From NCBI GenBank assembly GCA_003242605.1, contig QGUZ01000219.1, positions 1-8,376 on the forward strand: a stretch of DNA of 8,376 bases, in the 5' to 3' direction. A program made the position numbers and the translations under genes. The notes beneath the pieces were generated by a model. That model was not told where the DNA came from. It worked only from the letters and a program-made list of their open reading frames with translations, and searched no databases. The DNA comes from Actinomycetota bacterium. Lineage in GTDB: Bacteria > Actinomycetota > Actinomycetes > Streptosporangiales > Streptosporangiaceae. Position 1 is the stretch's first letter. Each line of letters begins with the position of its first letter. Positions 1-4,552 of the stretch are shown here, one piece after another.

Positions 1-120
1 GGCCCCTCCGGGGCGGTGCCCGCAGGCGCCTCCGGCGCAGTACTCGGGGGCGCCTCCGGCGCAGTACTCGCGGGCGCCTCCGGCGCGGGGCTTCCGGACG
101 CCTCCGGCGCGGGCGCGGCG
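1..120 (-). repeat. 24-bp tandem repeat coding for APEAPxST octapeptides
   Basis: Units begin at + strand positions 1, 25, 49, 73 and 97, exactly 24 bp apart, each with the core GGCGCCTCCGGCGC or a one- to few-base variant. Read on the minus strand they encode APEASGSP, APEAPAST, APEAPPST and APEAPAGT, then APEG at the edge. The two middle units are the most alike, which suggests recent duplication or slippage. The repeat forms the tail of the PspC-domain protein and probably continues past the left edge. Confidence 0.85.
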
Positions 121-737
121 GGGGCGCCGGGCGGGGCGGGCGCGGGCTCCTCCCGCCGCGGGGCCTGTGGCTCCGCGGCCGTCGCGGAGCCCGCCCCGGC
201 GGGCCGGGCGTCCGGCGAGGGCGGGGTCGCGTCCGCCGCGCCGCGGGTGTCGGAGGTGCGCGCGGTGCGCCGCCCGGTCACCCGGTCCGGCAGCGAGCGG
301 GCGACCGCGAGCAGGTCCACGCCGCGGCGGCGGGCGGCGAGCAGGGCGATCGCGGCCACCGTGCCGACGACCACGGTGCCCGGCCCCACGGTGTCGCTGA
401 CCAGGTTCATCATCAGGCCGAAGGCGAGCACCGCGGTGAGCAGGGCGAGCACCGTCTGCGCGTCGAAGCGGCGGCCGGTCCACTGCTCGGCGTAGCCGGG
501 GCCGCCGTCGTCGCGGCTCATCAGCAGGAACGCCGCGATATACAGGAAGAAGCCGATACCCGACCCGAGGACGAGCACGGCGAAGCCCACGCGGATCAGC
601 ACCGGGTCGATCCCGGCGTACCGGCCGAGCCCGGCGCAGACCCCGGTGAGCAGGCGTCCCTCACCGGCACGCCGCAGGGCGCCCTCGCCGGCTTCGGAAG
701 GCCGGGTGTCCGGTTCGGGCGTGGTCGTGCTCATCAT
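1..737 (-). CDS. PspC-domain membrane protein, EsrI-like (3' end beyond window)
   Basis: The reading frame is open from ATG 737 to the left edge, giving 245 residues without a stop. Residues 21-73 form a PspC domain (EGRLLTGVCAGLGRYAGIDP, then a hydrophobic helix about 50-73). Two further hydrophobic segments lie at about 95-113 and 119-135, and a long Pro/Ala-rich tail begins near 155 and ends in octapeptide repeats. The family is membrane-bound. In Corynebacterium glutamicum the PspC protein EsrI is known to hold the sensor kinase EsrS inactive, and the divergent PspC kinase here suggests the same role; that is inference. ATG 734 is an alternative start, because GGGAG lies only one base before ATG 737. 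The gene may be translated from a leaderless or near-leaderless transcript. An operator at 774-789 and a CACGAT box at 745-750 precede it. The true C-terminus is unseen. Confidence 0.88.
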   Translation of the reverse strand, partial: MMSTTTPEPDTRPSEAGEGALRRAGEGRLLTGVCAGLGRYAGIDPVLIRVGFAVLVLGSGIGFFLYIAAFLLMSRDDGGPGYAEQWTGRRFDAQTVLALLTAVLAFGLMMNLVSDTVGPGTVVVGTVAAIALLAARRRGVDLLAVARSLPDRVTGRRTARTSDTRGAADATPPSPDARPAGAGSATAAEPQAPRREEPAPAPPGAPAAPAPEASGSPAPEAPASTAPEAPPSTAPEAPAGTAPEG

Positions 738-744
738 GCTCCCT

Positions 745-750
745 ATCGTG
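745..750 (-). promoter_or_regulatory. -10-like box of the PspC gene
   Basis: On the minus strand CACGAT is followed by seven bases (AGGGAGC) and then ATG 737. The spacing fits a leaderless or very short leader transcript, which is common in actinobacteria. No good -35 hexamer is visible where one would be expected. The box lies 31.5 bp from the centre of the operator at 774-789, the same as on the divergent side. The assignment is inference. Confidence 0.45.
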
Positions 751-773
751 CTCGGGCCGGACGGCCACGGCCA

Positions 774-789
774 TCGGGGAGACCCCTGA
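774..789. promoter_or_regulatory. Operator 1: TCGGGG-AGAC-CCCTGA
   Basis: This is an inverted repeat with 6-bp arms, one mismatched pair and a 4-bp centre. It matches the second site at 817-832 at 11 of 12 arm positions. It lies about 44 bp upstream of the start codon of the leftward PspC gene. The linked LuxR-type response regulator is the natural candidate to bind it, since such regulators bind as dimers to short inverted repeats. Binding is inferred, not shown. Confidence 0.6.
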
Positions 790-815
790 GCCGACCCCGA
801 GAACTGGGGGAGGAG

Positions 816-833
816 ATCAGGGCGCACCCTGAT
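816..833. promoter_or_regulatory. Operator 2: perfect palindrome ATCAGGG-CGCA-CCCTGAT
   Basis: The 7-bp arms are perfectly inverted around a 4-bp centre. The site is centred 43 bp from operator 1, about four helical turns, so both lie on the same DNA face. Relative to a transcript starting near 871 it would be centred near -45, overlapping or just upstream of the -35 region. That place is typical of activators that contact RNA polymerase directly. It probably serves the kinase-regulator operon as an autoregulatory site. Confidence 0.65.
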
Positions 834-855
834 GCGCGCCACCGCGCCTACGTGT

Positions 856-861
856 GACGAT
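856..861 (+). promoter_or_regulatory. -10-like box of the kinase-regulator operon
   Basis: GACGAT is followed by nine bases (GCAGGGACC) and then ATG 871, closely mirroring CACGAT-N7-ATG on the divergent side. The -35 position (about 833-838) does not resemble TTGACA, which would suit an activator-dependent promoter. A transcript from here would have almost no leader. The assignment is inference from position and similarity. Confidence 0.45.
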
Positions 862-870
862 GCAGGGACC

Positions 871-2082
871 ATGCCCGACAAACCACCCACCCAGCCGCCG
901 ACAGCGTCGCAGGCCGCCGACGCGCCGTACCCCCGGCTGCGCCGGCCGGTCGAGGGCCGCCTGATCGCTGGGGTCGCGCAGGGCGTGGCCGAGCAGCTCC
1001 GGCTCGACCCCGTCGTGCTGCGGCTCGCCTTCGTGCTGCTCACCGTCGTGCAGGGCGTGGGCGTGGTCGCGTACGCGGCGCTGTGGATGTTCACCCCGAG
1101 CGTCCCGCACACCGGGCCCAAGCCCGCGCGGGACTGGGCGCAGCTCACCGCCTACGCCGCGATCGGCATGGCGCTGACCGCGCTCACCATGCTCACCGTC
1201 GGGACCCTGCGGGGGTTCGGCACCTGGGCGATCGCCGTGGTCGGCATCGGCGGCCTCGTGCTGTGGCAGCAGGCCGACTCGCTGCGGCAGCGGTGGGTGA
1301 GCGGCGCGGTCCGCAAGGTACGCAGCTCGTGGCTGCGCACCGCGTTCGGGCTGCTCCTCGTCGTCGTGGGCGCGATCGGCTTCCTCGCGGCGAGCGGCGA
1401 GCTCGCCGCCGCCCAGACCGGGCTGATGTTCACCGGCGTGGTGGTCGGCGGCATCGCGGTGATCGCCGCGCCGTGGATCACCGTGCTCGTCAAGGAGCTG
1501 CAGGACGAGCGCCGCGAGCGCATCCGGCAGGAGGAACGCGCGGAGCTCGCCGCCCACGTGCACGACTCGGTGCTGCACACCCTCACCCTGATCCAGCGCA
1601 ACGCGCACGACCCGCGCGAGGTGCTGCGGCTCGCCCGCGCCCAGGAGCGGGAGCTGCGCAACTGGCTCTACCAGCCCAGGGCCGACGCCGACCGGACCGT
1701 GGCCGCCGCGGTGAAGCGGGTCGCCGCCGAGGTCGAGGACGAGCACGGGGTGCCGATCGAGGTGGTCTGTGTCGGCGACGCCGACCTGACGCCGCGGCTC
1801 AACGCGCTCGTGCAGGCGGCCCGGCAGGCGATGGTGAACGCGGCGAAATATTCTGAGGCGTCGGTCGTCTCGGTGTACGCGGAGGTCGAGCCGGAGGAGG
1901 TCACCGTCTTCGTCCGCGACCGCGGCAAGGGGTTCGACCTGGACGCGGTGCCGCCCGACCGCATGGGCATCCGCGAGTCGATCATCGGCCGGATGGAGCG
2001 GAACGGCGGAGCCGCCCGGATCCGGACGGCCCCTGGCGAGGGCACCGAGGTGACGTTGACGATGAAGCGGGAGGAGCCATGA
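871..2082 (+). CDS. PspC-domain sensor histidine kinase, EsrS-like
   Basis: A 403-residue membrane kinase that should autophosphorylate and pass phosphate to the regulator encoded next. An N-terminal PspC domain (about 22-76; EGRLIAGVAQGVAEQLRLDP) is followed by four likely membrane helices near 90-113, 117-134, 156-175 and 184-208. A HisKA_3-type dimerisation helix carries H231 in HDSVLHTLTLIQ. The HATPase domain shows an N-box (AARQAMVNAAKYS, 316-328), a G1 box (DRGKGFD, 350-356) and a glycine-containing G2 region (GIRESIIGRMERNGG, 366-380). There is almost no extracytoplasmic domain, as in intramembrane-sensing kinases. ATG 871 is preferred over the in-frame ATG 832. The 13 extra residues look non-conserved, ATG 832 overlaps operator 2, and ATG 871 sits behind the -10-like box. 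The gene ends in an ATGA overlap with the regulator, so the two are co-translated. Confidence 0.9.
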   Translation: MPDKPPTQPPTASQAADAPYPRLRRPVEGRLIAGVAQGVAEQLRLDPVVLRLAFVLLTVVQGVGVVAYAALWMFTPSVPHTGPKPARDWAQLTAYAAIGMALTALTMLTVGTLRGFGTWAIAVVGIGGLVLWQQADSLRQRWVSGAVRKVRSSWLRTAFGLLLVVVGAIGFLAASGELAAAQTGLMFTGVVVGGIAVIAAPWITVLVKELQDERRERIRQEERAELAAHVHDSVLHTLTLIQRNAHDPREVLRLARAQERELRNWLYQPRADADRTVAAAVKRVAAEVEDEHGVPIEVVCVGDADLTPRLNALVQAARQAMVNAAKYSEASVVSVYAEVEPEEVTVFVRDRGKGFDLDAVPPDRMGIRESIIGRMERNGGAARIRTAPGEGTEVTLTMKREEP

Positions 2083-2714
2083 CGACCAGGGTGCTGATCG
2101 TGGACGACCACCGGCTGTTCCGGGCCGGCGTGCGTGCCGAGCTCGGGCCGGAGGTCGAGGTCGTCGGCGAGGCCGGGGACGTGGACTCCGCGGTGCGGGC
2201 GATCGAGGAGCTCAAGCCGGACGTCGTGCTCCTCGACGTGCACATGCCGGGCGGCGGCGGCCAGGAGGTGCTGCGCCGGGTGCTCGGCAAGGGCTCCCCG
2301 GTGCGGTTCCTCGCGCTGTCGGTGTCCGACGCGGCCGAGGACGTGATCGGCGTGATCCGGGCGGGCGCCCGCGGGTACGTGACCAAGACCATCGGCGGCA
2401 AGGAGCTGACCGACGCGATCCTCCGGGTCGCCGACGGGGACGCGGTGTTCTCGCCGCGGCTCGCCGGGTTCGTGCTGGACGCGTTCGCCTCCACCCAGGC
2501 GCCGCCGATCGACCCCGAGCTCGACTCGCTCACCCAGCGGGAGCGCGAGGTGCTGCGGCTCATCGCCCGCGGCTACGCGTACAAGGAGATCGCCAAGGAG
2601 CTGTTCATCTCGGTCAAGACCGTCGAGACCCACGTCTCCTCGGTGCTGCGCAAGCTCCAGCTCTCCAACCGCCACGAGCTGTCCCGCTGGGCCACCGCCC
2701 GCCGGCTCGTGTAG
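2079..2714 (+). CDS. LuxR/NarL-family response regulator, EsrR-like
   Basis: A 211-residue DNA-binding regulator, the partner of the kinase immediately upstream. The receiver domain (about 3-118) has the acidic pair D9-D10, the phospho-acceptor D53 in VVLLDVHMPG, S81 at the conserved Ser/Thr position and K103. The LuxR-type helix-turn-helix (about 150-208) carries the usual LTQREREVLRLIARG start and the recognition-helix segment FISVKTVETHVSSVLRKL. Its start overlaps the kinase stop by 4 bp, with GGAGG four bases upstream, so translational coupling is expected. Likely targets are the two TCRGGG-N4-CCCTGA sites at 774-832, which would make the module autoregulated; that is inference. No defects were seen. 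Confidence 0.93.
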   Translation: MTTRVLIVDDHRLFRAGVRAELGPEVEVVGEAGDVDSAVRAIEELKPDVVLLDVHMPGGGGQEVLRRVLGKGSPVRFLALSVSDAAEDVIGVIRAGARGYVTKTIGGKELTDAILRVADGDAVFSPRLAGFVLDAFASTQAPPIDPELDSLTQREREVLRLIARGYAYKEIAKELFISVKTVETHVSSVLRKLQLSNRHELSRWATARRLV

Positions 2715-2743
2715 GCCTGTGCCGGTCCCGGACGGTGCGTGTG

Positions 2744-2767
2744 GTTCGCGAGTCAAAAATTGCGAAC
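2744..2767. terminator. Inverted repeat GTTCGC-N12-GCGAAC after the regulator gene
   Basis: Six-base arms enclose a 12-base AT-rich loop (GAGTCAAAAATT) 29 bp after the regulator stop. It could be a weak terminator for the kinase-regulator operon, but no T-run follows on either strand. It could equally be a regulator site for the next gene. Confidence 0.3.
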
Positions 2768-2781
2768 TGCACGACATGTCG

Positions 2782-2797
2782 GTGACCCATGGGTCAC
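2782..2797. promoter_or_regulatory. Perfect 16-bp palindrome GTGACCCATGGGTCAC
   Basis: Every base pairs across the centre, with the next base pair outward mismatched. The palindrome overlaps a CACGAT -10-like box (2795-2800) that lies six bases before the GTG start at 2807. A protein bound here would cover the promoter, so a repressor site is the simplest reading. I do not recognise the cognate regulator family. Confidence 0.55.
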
Positions 2798-2806
2798 GAT
2801 TGATCT

Positions 2807-3574
2807 GTGAAGCCTCGTGGTTTAGCCCCCTTGGCGACCGCGCTCGCCGCCGCCGTCGCGGTCGCCTGCGCTCCGATCCCCGGCTTCGAGGACATATTGG
2901 GCGACCCCCGCAACGCCGCGCGGGTCGAGGGGGAGTACGAGGAGGCGAACTCGGCGCGCGAGGGCGGATCGCTGACCCGGAAGTCGACCACCCTCGCAGG
3001 CGACAACTTCGCCGAGGACGTGGTGCTCGCGCGCACGCTCACCGAGGAGTACTGGCAGCAGCAGTTCGCCGCCGACGGGCGCGAGTACCGGCCGATCCAG
3101 CGCTTCATCCCCTACGTCGGCCGGAACGGCCCGGCCTGCGGTGACCAGGAGGCCGTGCCGGAAAACGCCTTCTACTGCCCGATCGGGCACTTCGTCGCCT
3201 TCGACGAGCGGTGGCTGGAGGAGCTGTACGACGAGATCGGCGACGGTGCGGTCTACGTGATCATCCCGCACGAGCTGGGGCACGCCGTGCAGGCGCAGCT
3301 CACCACGGACTTCCGGCTGAACAAGAACCGGGAGCTGCAGGCCGACTGCTACGCGGGCGCGGTGATCGGCTGGCTGGTGCAGGCCGGCCGGCTCACCAAG
3401 GAGGAGGGCGACGACGAGGAGCTGTTCGCCAACCTCGCCGCGGCCGGCGACCCCACCGACGAGTGGTGGCGCCCGGACGCCCACGGCACCGGGCCGGAGC
3501 GGCAGGCGGCCTTCCGCGCCGGGCAGGACCAGGGCGTCGCGGCCTGCGCGAAGTTCGGGGACCCGGTGCCGTAA
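2807..3574 (+). CDS. Lipoprotein neutral zinc metallopeptidase (PF04228-like)
   Basis: A 255-residue predicted lipoprotein protease exposed on the outer face of the membrane. The N-terminus has a short basic start, a hydrophobic stretch (7-20) and a lipobox-like AVAC ending at C21. The zinc site HELGH is at 155-159 (H155, E156 catalytic, H159). ELQADC at 176-181 is characteristic of the putative neutral zinc metallopeptidase family and probably supplies the third ligand. C111, C124 and C247 may form disulfides with one another or with C181. The substrate is unknown. GTG 2807 is chosen because TGA occurs in frame at 2801-2803 and the lipobox needs this start; no Shine-Dalgarno sequence is present, so a leaderless transcript is likely. 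Codon 6 is TTA, and ATA-TTG follows at codons 30-31, unlike the neighbouring genes. Confidence 0.88.
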   Translation: MKPRGLAPLATALAAAVAVACAPIPGFEDILGDPRNAARVEGEYEEANSAREGGSLTRKSTTLAGDNFAEDVVLARTLTEEYWQQQFAADGREYRPIQRFIPYVGRNGPACGDQEAVPENAFYCPIGHFVAFDERWLEELYDEIGDGAVYVIIPHELGHAVQAQLTTDFRLNKNRELQADCYAGAVIGWLVQAGRLTKEEGDDEELFANLAAAGDPTDEWWRPDAHGTGPERQAAFRAGQDQGVAACAKFGDPVP

Positions 3575-3620
3575 CGGCCCGGCCGGACGTCAGCCCCCCA
3601 CGGCCGTACCCGCCGGGTGG

Positions 3621-3634
3621 GCGCGGATCCGCGC
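3621..3634. other. Perfect 14-bp palindrome GCGCGGATCCGCGC
   Basis: It sits 47 bp after the metallopeptidase stop and 33 bp before the CPBP start. As RNA it could form a 5-bp GC stem with a GATC loop, a weak terminator without a T-run. As DNA it could be an operator centred about 39 bp upstream of the next start codon. The sequence alone does not decide between these. Confidence 0.35.
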
Positions 3635-3653
3635 GTTCCGGCGCGCGGCGGTG

Positions 3654-3659
3654 TTGACT
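3654..3659 (+). promoter_or_regulatory. Possible -10 box of the CPBP gene
   Basis: TTGACT lies seven bases before ATG 3667. It looks like a -35 hexamer, but it is far too close to the start codon for that. The spacing instead matches the -10-N7-start pattern seen at pcrA and at the PspC gene. The match to TANNNT is imperfect (T in place of A at position 2), so this is tentative. Confidence 0.25.
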
Positions 3660-3666
3660 GGACGGC

Positions 3667-4389
3667 ATGGTGCCGATCATCGCCGTGCTCGCGGCCGCGA
3701 ACCTGCTCAACAACCGGGTCGCCCCGCGCCTCGCGCCGCTGACCTCCGCCGCCGCCACCGGCGCCCTGGTCGCGCTCGCCCGGCGCGCCGGGCTGTCCTG
3801 GCGCGAGCTTGGCTTCACCGCGGGACGGCGCGGCGCCCTCGCCGGCGCGGCGCTCGCGGCCGGCGTCGCCGCCGGGTACGCGGCCGCGCTCGCCCATCCG
3901 CGCCTCCGGCCGCTGCTGCTCGACGAGCGCGCCCTCGGCATCTCCCGCGCCCGGCTCGCCGAGGAGGTCCTGCTCCAGGTGCCGGTCGGCACGGTGCTGC
4001 TGGAGGAGGTGGGCTTCCGCGGCGTGGTGTACGGGCTGGCCGAGCGCGCGCACGGGCCGCTCGCGGCGACCGCGGTCTCCTCCGGCCTGTTCGGCCTGTG
4101 GCACGTGCTGCCCGCGCTCGACGCGTACCGCGCCAATCCCGCGGCCGCCGCCCTGCTCGCCAAACCGCCCAAACGGGATGAAAATTCCGCGGTTGCGGCG
4201 GAAAACGCGATGAAAATGGGCAGGGTCAATTTCACCCTCGGCACGGTGGCGGGCACCACCGGGGCCGGGGTGATCTTTTGCGAACTGCGTCGTCGATACG
4301 GCCTGCTCGCCCCCGCGCTCGTGCATTGGGCCACCAACGCATTCGGATATATGACGTCCCGGGTGGCGCGAAGGTTGTCCCGTTCCTAA
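3667..4389 (+). CDS. CPBP-family intramembrane glutamic protease
   Basis: A 240-residue polytopic membrane protein of the CPBP (CAAX protease and bacteriocin-processing, PF02517) family. Three diagnostic motifs are present in order: EEVGFR at 113-118 (E113, E114, R118), H146 in FGLWH, and H220-x3-N224 in HWATNAFGY. Hydrophobic segments near 1-12, 27-38, 56-75, 102-112, 132-150 and 191-206 fit a multi-pass fold. Bacterial members act in immunity to peptide toxins, in protein maturation or in unknown roles; nothing here fixes the substrate. The loop between motifs 2 and 3 is long, with H146 and H220 74 residues apart. It includes a charged stretch near 165-188 coded by unusually AT-rich DNA. 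No convincing Shine-Dalgarno precedes ATG 3667. The gene appears to be transcribed alone. Confidence 0.88.
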   Translation: MVPIIAVLAAANLLNNRVAPRLAPLTSAAATGALVALARRAGLSWRELGFTAGRRGALAGAALAAGVAAGYAAALAHPRLRPLLLDERALGISRARLAEEVLLQVPVGTVLLEEVGFRGVVYGLAERAHGPLAATAVSSGLFGLWHVLPALDAYRANPAAAALLAKPPKRDENSAVAAENAMKMGRVNFTLGTVAGTTGAGVIFCELRRRYGLLAPALVHWATNAFGYMTSRVARRLSRS

Positions 4390-4552
4390 ATTGCCACGGA
4401 TCGCGACGAGGCCGTCACGGTAATGGACCTCACATCCCTGGCAATGTTTTGGTAAAAACTGTTTACTGGGACTTTGCCGTGGCCTGGCACGGTGCTGTCG
4501 GCGCGGCGACCGTCCCATGCATTGCAACTCGACGATTGGAGTTCGCACCCTC
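4390..4552 (+). promoter_or_regulatory. 163-bp leader of the secreted three-domain protein
   Basis: This gene-free stretch is less GC-rich than its surroundings. It contains an inverted repeat GTAAA-AACTG-TTTAC (4452-4466), a second small one CCGTG-GCCTGG-CACGG (4478-4493), and the start-proximal hairpin annotated separately. The promoter is probably near the AT-rich 4445-4470 part, but I cannot place -35 and -10 boxes with confidence. I recognise no known riboswitch. ATG 4517 is in frame with the gene, but it would add 12 residues before a typical signal peptide and is rejected as the start. Confidence 0.4.
4523..4547 (+). promoter_or_regulatory. Hairpin that can hide the Shine-Dalgarno site
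   Basis: AACTC (4526-4530) pairs with GAGTT (4539-4543) across an 8-base loop. With C4544 bulged out, TGC (4523-4525) pairs with GCA (4545-4547), giving eight base pairs. The right arm contains GGAG (4538-4541) or most of it, the only plausible ribosome-binding site, 11 bases before ATG 4553. The fold could therefore limit translation. It is modest in strength and unproven. Confidence 0.4.

Noticed and set aside
1..120. Tandem repeats as a CRISPR array.
   Set aside because: Units are contiguous without unique spacers, have a 24-bp period and stay in the coding frame.
16..495. Rightward frame with GASGAVL-type repeats.
   Set aside because: It mirrors the 24-bp repeats of the minus-strand PspC gene, which has PspC motifs and an in-frame start.
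832..870. Upstream ATG 832 as the kinase start.
   Set aside because: It overlaps the palindromic operator, adds 13 residues without family likeness, and lies upstream of the likely -10 box.
1559..1600. Kinase H231 region reads HDSVLH, not HDxxxQ, suggesting loss of the phosphatase glutamine.
   Set aside because: In the HisKA_3 family the position is described as Gln or His (DxxxQ/H), so His here is within normal variation.
817..1746. Long minus-strand open frame opposite the kinase.
   Set aside because: The translation is a low-complexity Arg/His/Gly/Ala-rich shadow typical of antisense frames in GC-rich DNA, while the plus strand has full kinase motifs.
3654..3659. TTGACT as a -35 hexamer.
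   Set aside because: It lies only seven bases before the CPBP start codon, leaving no room for a -10 box before the gene.
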